Of a stretch of DNA of 10,142 bases, positions 1-8,687 are shown piece by piece. The stretch spans positions 1 to 10,142 of the forward strand of contig JAGHVA010000100.1 of assembly GCA_018064565.1 (NCBI GenBank), given 5' to 3'. The notes beneath the pieces were generated by a model. That model saw only the letters and a program-made list of their open reading frames with translations, was not told the origin of the DNA and ran no database searches. Source of the DNA: Candidatus Colimorpha onthohippi. GTDB taxonomy: Bacteria > Bacteroidota > Bacteroidia > Bacteroidales > P3. The position numbers and the translations under genes are program-made. Each line of letters starts with the position of its first letter. The first letter of the stretch is position 1.

Positions 1-1
1 C

Positions 2-3000
2 AACCAAACGGCTGCGATAGGCTGCCAACTGGTCTTCGGTGGTGAGGTCGTTGAGCTCTTTGTACAGCAACAGCCGCTCGCCAACGCTGCTCACATAGTC
101 ATCCGGAATCATCACCTCCAAATCGGTCTCCACCACACATTCTCTTACATAACGGTGATCCCGACTGCGCTCCTCTTGAAACAGCTCTTTGAAATCGGTC
201 TCCTTGAGTTCCTCGATAGCCTCATTCAATATCTTATGATACATATCATAGCCTATCTCGCTGATAAAACCGCTTTGTTCGGCACCGAGTATGTTGCCAG
301 CTCCACGTATATCAAGGTCTCGCATGGCAATATTGAAACCGCTACCTATGGTACTGAACTCTTCTATAGCCTTCATGCGTTTTTGAGCCTCAGAGGTCAA
401 CACGCTGAACGATGGGATAAGCATATAGCAAAAAGCTTTTTTGTTGCTTCGTCCCACACGCCCTCTTAACTGATGCAACCCACTCAAACCAAAATTTTGT
501 GCATTATTGATTATCATGGTATTAGCATTGGGTATATCCAAGCCATTCTCCACGATATTAGTTGATACCAACACATCGATATCTCCTTCCATAAAAGCCA
601 TCAAGCGGTCTTCAACCAGTTTGCCATCCATCTGCCCATGAGCGGTAGCAACCCTTGCATCTGGAACTAATCGCTGCACCAGACCTGCCATCTCATCCAA
701 ATTCTCCACTCGGTTGCTCACAAAAAACGACTGACCGCCGCGACTCATCTCAAACCGGATTGCGTCGCGGATTACCTCCTCGTTGAAATCGCACAACTCG
801 GTCTGGATAGGCTGACGGTTGGGTGGTGCCGTCTGGATTACACTCAGGTCGCGCGCTCCCATCAACGAGAATTGCAACGTGCGAGGAATAGGCGTAGCCG
901 TAAGCGTCAAACTATCCACATTCACCTTCAGTTGGCGCAGCCGTTCTTTGACCGCCACACCAAATTTTTGTTCCTCATCGATGATAAGCAGACCAAGGTC
1001 TTTGAATTTCAAGTTCTTGTTTGTAATAGCGTGCGTCCCGATCAATATATCCAATTTGCCACTCTCCACATCCTTGTAGATTTGATTTTTCTCTTTGACC
1101 GACCGGAACCGGTTGAGATAATCAACCCTGACAGGCAAGTTTTTTAGACGATCGCGAAATGTGTTGTAATGTTGGTATGCCAATATAGTGCTGGGCACCA
1201 ATACCGCCACCTGTTTGCTATCGCATACCGCTTTGAATGCCGCACGTACAGCCACCTCGGTCTTGCCAAATCCCACGTCGCCACATATCAGCCTGTCCAT
1301 GGGGGTTGGATTTTCCATATCGCGTTTTACGTCGATGGTTGCAGCGAGCTGGTCGGGGGTGTCTTCGTACAAGAACGATGCCTCTAACTCGTTTTGCAGA
1401 TAGCTATCAGCGCTAAACGCAAACCCTTTGGTAGCACGACGTTTGGCATAGAGTGATATCAGATCTTTTGCAATGTCTTTGACCTGCTTTTTGGTTTTCT
1501 GCTTCAGAACCTGCCACGAGCTGCTGCCGAGTTTGTTGAGCGTAGGAGCCACACCCTCCTTGCCTACATAACGGCTAATCTTATGCAACCCATGGATAGA
1601 GATATATAATGTGCCACCATCCTTATATATGATACGAATCACCTCTTGCGTACGACCGTTGGTGGTCATTTTCTCCAAACCACTAAAACGGCCAACACCA
1701 TAATCTATGTGTGTTACATAATCGCCTGGCTTCAACTCAAAAAGCTCTTTGATAGTAAGCGCCTCCCGGGTTTGATGCATATCACGGACGGTATATTTGT
1801 GATACCGCTCAAAAATTTCGTGATCCGTAAAACAAAGCAACTGTTCGTCATGATCCACAAAACCACGATGCAATGAGCAGTTGACCGTCTGCACACTACG
1901 AGGATCAGGCTGTGCCTGACTGTGGTCTGCCTCCATCTGATTCAAATCCACATGTCCCACACCAAACTCCGCAAAAATCTTATTAAGCCGCCGCTGCTGC
2001 TGGTCGTTGGTTACAGCCACCATCAGATGATACCCTTTGTCGGCATAGTCGTTGAGCGACTGCGACAACATATCGAACTGCTTATTATAGGCTGGCTGAG
2101 GATCGCTCTTGGCTGCAATTTCCGTTGCCTGCTTAAAAAACTTGCTGTTGCCACTCTCTATAACATGACACGACAAAAGGTGATGCAAAAACTCGTTGGC
2201 AGTACAATACAAATCGTCTGGACATGGCTGCTTGATAATGTGAACATCCGACTGCTCTTGCACCTTCTCAAATTGAGCATGCGCCTTGGCGAACAGACTC
2301 TCGAGCGACTCGCTTACAAACAGCAACCCCTGAACCCATACAATATCTTGAGAGTCAAAATAAGCCGATAGCGGTACCTTTTCGGTTATAGTAACCGACT
2401 CGTTTTTGCGCTTGTCCAGATTGGGGAGGATTGTAATGCTGTCGTACTGACGGATAGAGAGTTGAGTAGCAGCATCAAAGGTACGCAACGATTCAATCTC
2501 ATCGTCAAACAACTCGATTCGGTAAGGCGTCTCGTTGGCATACGAGAATATATCAACAATACCACCACGAATAGCATATTGACCTGGTTCTACCACAAAA
2601 TCAACTCTGTCAAATTCATAATCTTGCATTACCTCTACAACATAATCCACATCCAGATGACCACCTTTGGAGAGTTGCAAGGTGTTGTGAACCAAAGTGC
2701 GCTTGCTTACAACTTTCTCGCTCAACGCTTCAGGATAAGATACCACCAAGACTGGTCGGCCACTGCTGAGTTGCTTAATGGTTTCGCTACGTATCAACAC
2801 ATTCGCATTGTCGGTCTCCTCAACAGCATGCGAAGAGCTGTAAGGCCGTCGGTAGGTGGTCGGAAACAGCAGCACACGCTTTTGGTCGATAGGCAACTCG
2901 ACTTCATCGAGCAATACCTCCAAATCGTTCTGCAGATAGAAGGCTTCCTCCTTATTGCCTGCTATGAGCAACTGCCGAGACTGGGGCAGACGCAAAGCCA

Positions 3001-3130
3001 TCGCAGCCGAGAGCACGCTTGACAACGAACCTGCCAAACCATTTATGTGAATGCGAGCCTGCGGCTGGTTTAGATAGCCAATAATATTTTTAAGCAATGT
3101 TGAATCCTTGTAGTACTCTGTTAAAACCAT
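2..3130 (-). CDS. mfd: Transcription-repair coupling factor Mfd (3' end missing)
   Basis: Mfd is a cytoplasmic ATP-driven DNA translocase. It recognises RNA polymerase stalled at a lesion, pushes it off and recruits UvrA for nucleotide excision repair. I read the frame by hand: 1043 codons without a stop, running off the left edge. The family is usually about 1100-1150 residues, so roughly 80-100 C-terminal residues are probably missing. Visible in order: a UvrB-like N-terminal module (around residues 183-220, containing YAIRGGIVDIFSYANE), a CarD-like RNA-polymerase-interacting domain (about 465-490, with YGVGRFSGLEK), Walker A GDVGFGKT (617-624), Walker B DEEQ (718-721), TATPIPRTLQF just after it, and helicase motif VI QLRGRVGR (887-894). 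The ATG at 3130 is the first in frame; an in-frame stop lies upstream at about 3175. There is no Shine-Dalgarno. The gene is divergent from porX. No frameshift or lost motif is seen. Confidence 0.97.
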   Translation of the reverse strand, partial: MVLTEYYKDSTLLKNIIGYLNQPQARIHINGLAGSLSSVLSAAMALRLPQSRQLLIAGNKEEAFYLQNDLEVLLDEVELPIDQKRVLLFPTTYRRPYSSSHAVEETDNANVLIRSETIKQLSSGRPVLVVSYPEALSEKVVSKRTLVHNTLQLSKGGHLDVDYVVEVMQDYEFDRVDFVVEPGQYAIRGGIVDIFSYANETPYRIELFDDEIESLRTFDAATQLSIRQYDSITILPNLDKRKNESVTITEKVPLSAYFDSQDIVWVQGLLFVSESLESLFAKAHAQFEKVQEQSDVHIIKQPCPDDLYCTANEFLHHLLSCHVIESGNSKFFKQATEIAAKSDPQPAYNKQFDMLSQSLNDYADKGYHLMVAVTNDQQQRRLNKIFAEFGVGHVDLNQMEADHSQAQPDPRSVQTVNCSLHRGFVDHDEQLLCFTDHEIFERYHKYTVRDMHQTREALTIKELFELKPGDYVTHIDYGVGRFSGLEKMTTNGRTQEVIRIIYKDGGTLYISIHGLHKISRYVGKEGVAPTLNKLGSSSWQVLKQKTKKQVKDIAKDLISLYAKRRATKGFAFSADSYLQNELEASFLYEDTPDQLAATIDVKRDMENPTPMDRLICGDVGFGKTEVAVRAAFKAVCDSKQVAVLVPSTILAYQHYNTFRDRLKNLPVRVDYLNRFRSVKEKNQIYKDVESGKLDILIGTHAITNKNLKFKDLGLLIIDEEQKFGVAVKERLRQLKVNVDSLTLTATPIPRTLQFSLMGARDLSVIQTAPPNRQPIQTELCDFNEEVIRDAIRFEMSRGGQSFFVSNRVENLDEMAGLVQRLVPDARVATAHGQMDGKLVEDRLMAFMEGDIDVLVSTNIVENGLDIPNANTMIINNAQNFGLSGLHQLRGRVGRSNKKAFCYMLIPSFSVLTSEAQKRMKAIEEFSTIGSGFNIAMRDLDIRGAGNILGAEQSGFISEIGYDMYHKILNEAIEELKETDFKELFQEERSRDHRYVRECVVETDLEVMIPDDYVSSVGERLLLYKELNDLTTEDQLAAYRSRLV

Positions 3131-3518
3131 GGATATATCAACTTTTCTAATATCAAAAACAAGAGGAGACACTCAGCATTATACAAACAAACACCTATTG
3201 CATCGACACAATCATTATCCGCCAAATTCTCTTTTAAGCGGTGCGCATAACCTCCGTTGAACCGTTATCACGCCTCAGCATGAAGACAAGTCATTATGCG
3301 ATCGACTATCGAAAGCATCAAACATTTAGCACGATATGCTATTGTCTCGTGAACAAAACAAAACTACAAAAGTACATTTTTTTAATAAAACTCCCACCGT
3401 ACGAAAAATCGCAATAAATAACCGTTTAGTGCGTTTTGTATGTGCATGGTGTGGTTGAATCGAGCAGGTTAGAGAACCATACACCCTTTTATAAACCATC
3501 AACAACTCTGGTTTCGTT
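3131..3518. other. Divergent mfd/porX intergenic region
   Basis: This 388-bp non-coding stretch separates two genes transcribed away from each other, so it should carry both promoters. The only good Bacteroidetes -7 match is on the minus strand (3367-3374, listed separately). I found no clear TAnnTTTG on the plus strand upstream of porX. A 7-bp inverted repeat (CGCATAA near 3244-3250, TTATGCG near 3294-3300) has about 44 bases between its arms, which is weak evidence for structure. The minus strand holds only very short ATG ORFs (7 and 14 codons) that I would not call genes. I see no tRNA or riboswitch that I recognise. Confidence 0.6.
3367..3374 (-). promoter_or_regulatory. Candidate -7 element for mfd
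   Basis: On the minus strand this reads TACTTTTG, an exact match to the Bacteroidetes -7 consensus TAnnTTTG. I see no good -33 TTTG about 19-21 bases upstream; the nearest is TTCG. If it is used, the mfd transcript would begin with a leader of about 230 nt, long for a housekeeping gene. A nearer, non-consensus promoter is equally possible. Confidence 0.3.
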
Positions 3519-5075
3519 ATGGATACTATCACGATATTATGGGCAGACGATGAGATTGACCTCCTAAAACCACATATCCTCTTTCTCGAAGAGAAGGGGT
3601 ACAACGTTATACCCGTTACCTCTGGAGGTGATGCCATCGACGAACTTAATGAACAGCAGGTAGATATTGTGTTTCTCGACGAGAACATGCCTGGTATGAG
3701 CGGATTAGACACCTTGAGTACCATAAAAGAACAGCACCCCCACGTACCTGTTGTGATGATAACCAAAAGCGAGGAAGAGCATATCATGGACGAGGCTTTG
3801 GGTGGCAAAATCTCCGACTACCTCATCAAACCAGTAAAACCCAACCAGATACTGCTTACAATCAAAAAACTGACCGAATCGCGACGTCTGGTAACCGAGC
3901 GATCTACCATGTCGTATCAGCAACAATTTCGAGACATCAGCATGCAGTTGAGCGGACGGTTGGACTACGACGACTGGGTATCGCTTTATAAAAAACTGGT
4001 TTACTGGGATCTTGAGTTGGCTGAATCCGATGATACAAATATCCACGACATCTTTACTGCACAAAAAACGGAAGCCAACCAATTATTTTGCAGATACTAT
4101 GAGCAGCACTACATAGACTGGTTGAGTGGCACTGACACCGACAAGCCGCTGCTTTCGCCCACCATATTTCGCGAAAAACTATTCCCTTTGCTGCGCGATA
4201 ATCGCCCTACATTTCTGCTTGTAATAGACAACTTTCGCTACGACCAATGGAAATTTTTGCAGAACGCTATCGACAAAATGTTTAGAGTGGAACACGATGA
4301 CATCTTTTACAGCATCATACCCACCACTACTCAATTTGCACGCAATGCGATGTTTGCAGGTCTCATGCCTGCCGAGATAGAGCGCAAATACCCAAACTAT
4401 TGGGTTCAAGAGGACGAAGAAGGCAACAAAAATCAATACGAGTACGAATTGCTTCAGGAGCAGTTGCGCCGCCATGGGCTGAACCTACGCAGTAGCTACA
4501 ACAAGGTACTGAACGCACAGTATGGCAAAAAACTGGTTGACAATATTGGCAACTTGATGCACAACCAGCTCAACGTAATCATATACAACTTTATCGACAT
4601 GCTGTCGCATGCGCGCACCGACAATAATATAGTACGAGAACTTGCTGAAGACGAGCAGGCTTACAGGTCTGTAACCAAGTCATGGTTCGACCATTCTCCT
4701 CTTGCCGACCTGCTTAAGGAGCTGGCCGAGAGCGATGTAAATGTGGTGATAACCACTGACCATGGTTCGGTACGAATTGACAATCCTATACGTGTCAAAG
4801 GTGATTCTACAGTAAGCGTCAATCTGCGATACAAACAAGGAAGATTGCTTGACTACAACCCCAAAGAGGTTTTCGAGGTCAAAGATCCCGCTAAGATATT
4901 CATGCCCCGCCGGCATATCACATCTCCGTATATCTTTGCGCATAAAAATGATTTCTTTGCATACCCCAACAACTACAACCAATATGTGCAGTATTACAAC
5001 AACACATTCCAACATGGGGGCATCTCGATGGAAGAAAACCTCATACCTTTCATTACGTTGAGAAGCAACAGATAA
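3519..5075 (+). CDS. porX: PorX: response regulator with PglZ phosphatase-like domain
   Basis: In T9SS-bearing relatives PorX receives phosphate from the sensor kinase PorY and, with the ECF sigma factor SigP, controls type IX secretion genes. Its PglZ domain belongs to the alkaline phosphatase superfamily and is reported to cleave oligonucleotides. The 518-residue protein has a receiver domain (about 1-118) with acidic pocket D10/D11, phospho-acceptor D54, T82 and K104. A helical linker follows (about 120-210), then the PglZ domain (about 225-510). Candidate metal ligands and catalytic residues are all present: D237, a threonine of the TTT run at 269-271, D360, H364, D414, H415 and H499, so the enzyme should be active. 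The start follows from the receiver beginning at residue 4; no Shine-Dalgarno is visible. The gene stands alone, divergent from mfd and convergent with tex; no PorY or SigP gene lies in the window. Some Bacteroidales keep PorX without a full T9SS, so its target here is uncertain. Confidence 0.93.
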   Translation: MDTITILWADDEIDLLKPHILFLEEKGYNVIPVTSGGDAIDELNEQQVDIVFLDENMPGMSGLDTLSTIKEQHPHVPVVMITKSEEEHIMDEALGGKISDYLIKPVKPNQILLTIKKLTESRRLVTERSTMSYQQQFRDISMQLSGRLDYDDWVSLYKKLVYWDLELAESDDTNIHDIFTAQKTEANQLFCRYYEQHYIDWLSGTDTDKPLLSPTIFREKLFPLLRDNRPTFLLVIDNFRYDQWKFLQNAIDKMFRVEHDDIFYSIIPTTTQFARNAMFAGLMPAEIERKYPNYWVQEDEEGNKNQYEYELLQEQLRRHGLNLRSSYNKVLNAQYGKKLVDNIGNLMHNQLNVIIYNFIDMLSHARTDNNIVRELAEDEQAYRSVTKSWFDHSPLADLLKELAESDVNVVITTDHGSVRIDNPIRVKGDSTVSVNLRYKQGRLLDYNPKEVFEVKDPAKIFMPRRHITSPYIFAHKNDFFAYPNNYNQYVQYYNNTFQHGGISMEENLIPFITLRSNR

Positions 5076-5088
5076 CGACAAGAAAAAA

Positions 5089-5122
5089 ACACCGAGATGT
5101 CGGCAAGGCGATATCCCAGTGT
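5089..5122. terminator. Shared intrinsic terminator between convergent porX and tex
   Basis: Two 13-nt arms (5089-5101 and 5110-5122) pair with one internal mismatch and two G-T pairs around an 8-nt loop. Read on the minus strand, the hairpin follows the tex stop by about 10 bases and runs straight into seven T residues (5089-5083), a textbook terminator for tex. On the plus strand the hairpin is followed by TTTGTTGTTTG, a weaker T-rich tail that could also stop porX transcription. It is probably bidirectional. Confidence 0.85.
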
Positions 5123-5132
5123 TTGTTGTTTG

Positions 5133-7259
5133 TCATCGTTTCATGGTGAGCGAAATCCGCTTGCGCTTGATATCTACATCCAATACCCTAACCCGTACGT
5201 GCTGATGCAAGTGGACTACTTCCGAAGGGTCTGCGATGCGGTGGTTTGCCATCTGACTGATATGTACCAATCCGTCTTGATGCACACCTACATCTACAAA
5301 TGCCCCAAAGGCTGTAATATTCGTCACAATGCCAGGCAACTCCATGCCCTCAACGAGATCTTCGATTTTTGTAACATTCTTATCAAACTCAAAAATCTCA
5401 AATTTGGCACGAGGATCTAATCCAGGCTTGTCGAGTTCCCGCATTATATCTTGCAACGTCGGCAAACCGCAATCGGCGGTAACAAAACGTTTGATGTCAA
5501 TTTTATCCCTGAGTGATTTTTGTTGCATCAACTCTTCAACCGTAGCCCCTGCCGACTGCGCCATACGTTCTACGACCTCGTAACGTTCAGGATGCACGGC
5601 ACTGCGATCCAACGGATTATCACTTTCTCTCACTCGCAAAAAACCTGCACATTGCTCATAAGCCTTCTCGCCCAACCGATCCACCTTCAGCAATTCACGA
5701 CGCGACTTAAACGCCCCCTTTTGATTACGGTACGACACAATATTATCCGCCAACAAAGGCCCAATACCACTCACATAACTCAACAACTCCCGACTGGCCG
5801 TGTTCAACTCAACGCCTACGCTGTTTACACAACTCACCACCACATCCTCCAAACTTGCTTGCAACATTTTCTGATTCACATCGTGCTGATACTGACCAAC
5901 GCCTATGCTTTTAGGGTCAATCTTGACCAACTCAGACAGCGGGTCCATGAGCCTGCGGCCGATAGATACCGCACCGCGAACCGTAACATCATAATCTGGA
6001 AATTCACGACGCGCCACATCGCTGGCACTATACACCGAAGCGCCACTCTCGTTCACCATGATGGCAATGACTGGCGTCTTAAAGCGACAACGTTTCACCA
6101 CCTCCTCTGTCTCCCTGCCAGCGGTTCCATTTCCAATAGCAATGGCCTCTATGTGAAACGCCTCAACCAAAGCCTCCAATTTATTGATTGCCGCCCGCTC
6201 CTCGCGCACAGACGTAAAAGGATAGATAGTCTCGTTATGTTCCAACTTGCCTTGAGCATCCAGACACACCACTTTGCAGCCAGTCCTGAAACCTGGGTCA
6301 ATGGCCAATATACGCTTCTGCCCCAATGGGGATGAAAGCAACAACTGGCGCAAGTTTTCAGCAAAGACCTTAATGGCTTCTTTGTCCGCCTTTTCTTTCA
6401 ACACATTATAAAACTCAGTCTCGATAGAAGGTGCCAGCAGACGTTTATAACCATCTTTAACCGCCAAAGCCACCTGCTTCGAACTCTCATAAGATCCATT
6501 CACAAACTGCCTTTCTAAAGCCGCCACACAAGGCTCATCATCCTCTGGCTGCACATGAACCCTCAAAAGGCCTGCCTCATAACCCCTAAACAACGCCAAA
6601 ATCCGATGCGAAGGAGCTTTCATCGCATTTTCAGACCAATCAAACCAAGACTCAAACTTAGCAGCCTCCTCTTCTTTGCCTTTTGCTACTTTGGAGGTAA
6701 GCATTGCCGACCTATTAAAGATATTGCGCACTTTGGCGCGTGCCGATGCATTCTCACTGACGCGCTCCGCCAAAATATCACGAGCCCCAGCCAAGGCCTC
6801 TTCTACTGAATTTACATTCTTTTCAGCATCCACATAACGTGAAGCAATTGCAGCTATGTCACAACAATACTGTCGCTGAATCTCATCTGCCAATGGGGTC
6901 AGACCCCGTTCGGCAGCAATCGTTGCCCTCGTTCTACGCTTGGGCTTATACGGAAGATACAAGTCTTCCAACTCCGTGAGCGACATTACCTCTCTAATTT
7001 TGACTTCCAATTCGGGTGTCAACTTACCCTGGTCCGCTATACTCTGCAATACAAACTCTCTGCGCTTATCCAACTCTTTCAACTTGATAAGCAGGTCGCG
7101 AACAGCGGCAATCTGGACCTCGTTGAGCGACCCCGTAGCCTCTTTACGATAGCGCGCTATAAACGGGACCGTACATCCCTGATCAAGCAACTCAATCGTC
7201 TTTTCTACCTGACGAACACCGAGATTTAGATTATTGGCTATAATATCAGCATATAACAT
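5133..7259 (-). CDS. tex: Tex-family RNA-binding protein (S1/YqgF domains)
   Basis: Tex proteins are conserved cytoplasmic nucleic-acid-binding factors related to eukaryotic Spt6. They affect transcription and expression of some virulence genes, but the precise biochemical role is unsettled. The call of 708 residues shows the Tex order: an N-terminal helical region (VPFIARYRKEATGSL near 31-45, DLYLPYKPKRRTRATIA near 100-116), a YqgF/RuvC-like domain (about 325-450, with RILAIDPGFRTGCK and AIGNGTAGRETE), tandem HhH motifs (about 500-560, with VSGIGPLLADNIVSYR) and a C-terminal S1 domain (about 635-705, with GIVTNITAFGAFVDVG) ending in ISLTMKR. The frame stays open to an ATG at 7352, but the 31 extra residues are hydrophobic and unlike Tex, so I start at 7259, where the family homology begins. 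The length is normal. It converges on porX and diverges from the exported-protein gene. Confidence 0.95.
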   Translation of the reverse strand: MLYADIIANNLNLGVRQVEKTIELLDQGCTVPFIARYRKEATGSLNEVQIAAVRDLLIKLKELDKRREFVLQSIADQGKLTPELEVKIREVMSLTELEDLYLPYKPKRRTRATIAAERGLTPLADEIQRQYCCDIAAIASRYVDAEKNVNSVEEALAGARDILAERVSENASARAKVRNIFNRSAMLTSKVAKGKEEEAAKFESWFDWSENAMKAPSHRILALFRGYEAGLLRVHVQPEDDEPCVAALERQFVNGSYESSKQVALAVKDGYKRLLAPSIETEFYNVLKEKADKEAIKVFAENLRQLLLSSPLGQKRILAIDPGFRTGCKVVCLDAQGKLEHNETIYPFTSVREERAAINKLEALVEAFHIEAIAIGNGTAGRETEEVVKRCRFKTPVIAIMVNESGASVYSASDVARREFPDYDVTVRGAVSIGRRLMDPLSELVKIDPKSIGVGQYQHDVNQKMLQASLEDVVVSCVNSVGVELNTASRELLSYVSGIGPLLADNIVSYRNQKGAFKSRRELLKVDRLGEKAYEQCAGFLRVRESDNPLDRSAVHPERYEVVERMAQSAGATVEELMQQKSLRDKIDIKRFVTADCGLPTLQDIMRELDKPGLDPRAKFEIFEFDKNVTKIEDLVEGMELPGIVTNITAFGAFVDVGVHQDGLVHISQMANHRIADPSEVVHLHQHVRVRVLDVDIKRKRISLTMKR

Positions 7260-7322
7260 AACTAACAAAAAACAAGTTGTTTTACTAATGGCAATAACGC
7301 AAAACATACACAATAATTGCGT

Positions 7323-7352
7323 CAACACTATTACCCACACTATCACCGACAA
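7323..7352 (-). promoter_or_regulatory. Candidate tex promoter
   Basis: On the minus strand, TTG (7352-7350) is followed after 19 bases by TAGTGTTG (7330-7323). This is one base away from the -7 consensus TAnnTTTG at a typical Bacteroidetes spacing. A second near match, TATGTTTTG (7308-7300), has one extra base and no properly spaced -33. Either would give a leader of about 40-65 nt before the ATG at 7259. Confidence 0.25.
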
Positions 7353-7404
7353 CTATCACCCGAAAAAACTTAAAACCTACCATCGCATAATCATAAAAAA
7401 AACG

Positions 7405-7412
7405 TATCTTTG
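7405..7412 (+). promoter_or_regulatory. -7 promoter element for the exported-protein/nadD pair
   Basis: TATCTTTG matches the Bacteroidetes -7 consensus TAnnTTTG exactly and lies 24 bases before the ATG at 7437, implying a short leader of roughly 15-20 nt. The expected -33 position (around 7382-7385) reads ATCG, so the -33 half is poor and recognition may rest on the -7 element and the A-rich spacer. Confidence 0.6.
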
Positions 7413-7436
7413 CAAATTCAAACAATTGTATGGATT

Positions 7437-8033
7437 ATGAAGAAAATATTGCTTATCGCAGCATTATGTATGACGGTTGTTACAATGAACGCACAGCAGG
7501 TGTCAACACGTGCCAAAGCACTGCGTTACATGCAATTTGCACGTCCAGAATATGGTGTAAAAGACGTAAAGATCATTGCAGACACAATGATATTATACAC
7601 CCTTTCTGATTTGGTTGTGTATCCGTTTGGAAAATTCAATACTTTAGAGGAATTCATCAATGGAAACAAACTACAGTGGTACCGCGAGGTAGGCTACCGA
7701 AAATTCTTCGGCAATCAAGAGGTATCAACCAATCGGCTAAGACGCATTGATGATAGTTACATTGAAATTTATCGCGCCATCCACACCAACCGGGTAGAAA
7801 TGCTGGATGCCAAGATTACTGACCCTGAGGTTGTGTTCAACAACGGGTTGCATGCGGGAATGTCGAAAGAAGATGTATATTTGGTGTATTTCACCAAGTA
7901 CCTCAAATCATACGTTACCGATGTAACTGTACTCAAGGTGATATCAGCGGCCAGCGAGGTGGCTCAAATATACACTTTCAAGGGCAAGAAACTACGCCAC
8001 ATACAGGTCAAGACTGATTATAAGTTTTACTGA
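7437..8033 (+). CDS. Small exported protein of unknown function
   Basis: I do not recognise this 198-residue protein. It starts with a typical Sec signal peptide: KK, a hydrophobic core (ILLIAALCMTVVTM) and a likely signal peptidase I cut after residue 19 (MNA/QQ). No cysteine sits at the cleavage site, so it is probably periplasmic or secreted rather than a lipoprotein. The mature part is rich in alternating hydrophobic and charged residues. It has a segment GLHAGMSKEDVYLVYF (from about residue 139) that resembles the GMS-x-E-[DE] helix start common in small envelope proteins, and ends YTFKGKKLRHIQVKTDYKFY, suggesting closing beta strands. The frame extends upstream to an ATG at 7410, but that codon overlaps the -7 element and would bury the signal peptide, so 7437 is preferred. 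It lies two bases before the nadD start, so co-transcription and possible translational coupling are inferred; a functional link to NAD synthesis is not shown. Confidence 0.85.
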   Translation: MKKILLIAALCMTVVTMNAQQVSTRAKALRYMQFARPEYGVKDVKIIADTMILYTLSDLVVYPFGKFNTLEEFINGNKLQWYREVGYRKFFGNQEVSTNRLRRIDDSYIEIYRAIHTNRVEMLDAKITDPEVVFNNGLHAGMSKEDVYLVYFTKYLKSYVTDVTVLKVISAASEVAQIYTFKGKKLRHIQVKTDYKFY

Positions 8034-8035
8034 TC

Positions 8036-8635
8036 GTGCGACAGATTGGACTATTTTTTGGTTCATTCAATCCCATCCACATCGGGCACATGGTAATTGC
8101 AGGTACCATGTTGGAACATACCGACTTGGATGAGGTATGGTTTGTTGTATCACCCCACAACCCCCTTAAAGACCGGAAGTCGCTACTTGACGACCAGGCG
8201 CGATTAGAGATGGTGCGTTTAGCCATCCACGACGACTATCGCATGCGCGCATGCGACATCGAATTTAGACTACCCCGCCCTTCTTATACCATACTTACGT
8301 TAACCCGTTTGGGCGAGATTTACAACGACAAACAGTTTTCGCTCATTATGGGGTCGGACAATCTCGACACGTTCGACAAGTGGCGAAATTACCAGCATAT
8401 CTTAGACCAATATCACATATACGTCTATCCACGACCCAACCACACCGGCGAAAAATTTATAGGGCATCCTCATGTAACCATGGTAGAGGTTCCCACTATG
8501 GACATCTCATCCACCTACATACGCAATCAAATAAAAGACGGGTATGACGTGAAACATCTGCTGCCACCACCAGTATATACATACCTTACAGAGATGCACT
8601 ATTATGAGACTGGATTGAGCAAACCAAAATCATAA
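8036..8635 (+). CDS. nadD: Nicotinate-nucleotide adenylyltransferase NadD
   Basis: NadD transfers AMP from ATP to nicotinate mononucleotide, giving deamido-NAD in the cytoplasm, the step before NAD synthetase; it is essential in most bacteria. The 199-residue protein has the nucleotidyltransferase signature GSFNPIHIGH (9-18), the substrate-loop region SPHNPLK (39-45), RPSYTILTL (81-89), MGSDNL (105-110) and the C-terminal ISSTYIR motif (157-163) that binds ATP phosphates. The length is normal for the family. The start is GTG at 8036: the fold begins at residue 4, no usable ATG lies upstream in this frame, and the first internal ATG (residue 19) would remove the active-site motif. With no Shine-Dalgarno and only two bases after the preceding stop, initiation probably relies on ribosomes finishing the upstream gene. 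The G-S-F-N form of the first motif, instead of the more common GGTF[DN], is a mild variant. Confidence 0.96.
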   Translation: MRQIGLFFGSFNPIHIGHMVIAGTMLEHTDLDEVWFVVSPHNPLKDRKSLLDDQARLEMVRLAIHDDYRMRACDIEFRLPRPSYTILTLTRLGEIYNDKQFSLIMGSDNLDTFDKWRNYQHILDQYHIYVYPRPNHTGEKFIGHPHVTMVEVPTMDISSTYIRNQIKDGYDVKHLLPPPVYTYLTEMHYYETGLSKPKS

Positions 8636-8666
8636 AGGTACACCTGCTAACTTCTGCGTCTGCCAC

Positions 8667-8687
8667 ATCCTAACGTAATCGTTGGAT
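8667..8687. other. Small hairpin after nadD overlapping a possible promoter
   Basis: ATCC(T)AACG (8667-8675) pairs with CGTTGGAT (8680-8687) around the loop TAAT, an 8-bp stem with one bulged T. No T-run follows on the plus strand, so it is a doubtful terminator for nadD. Its right arm contains the TTG (8682-8684) of the candidate promoter for the next gene. Confidence 0.35.

Noticed and set aside
155..2371. Open plus-strand frames opposite mfd
   Set aside because: They are antisense to mfd, whose minus-strand frame is open throughout and carries all family motifs; the plus-strand translations show no known domain.
3160..3190. TATAAT-like motif on the minus strand close to the mfd start
   Set aside because: It resembles the E. 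coli -10 box, but the primary sigma factor of Bacteroidetes uses TAnnTTTG, and no matching -33 is present.
5520..6335. 271-codon open plus-strand frame opposite tex
   Set aside because: The translation is a histidine- and threonine-rich shadow of the tex frame without recognisable motifs; tex is certain here.
5133..7352. Longer tex starting at 7352 with a hydrophobic N-terminus resembling a membrane anchor
   Set aside because: The 31 extra residues are intergenic in character and unlike Tex, whose homology begins at the ATG at 7259. They would also overlap the likely tex promoter.
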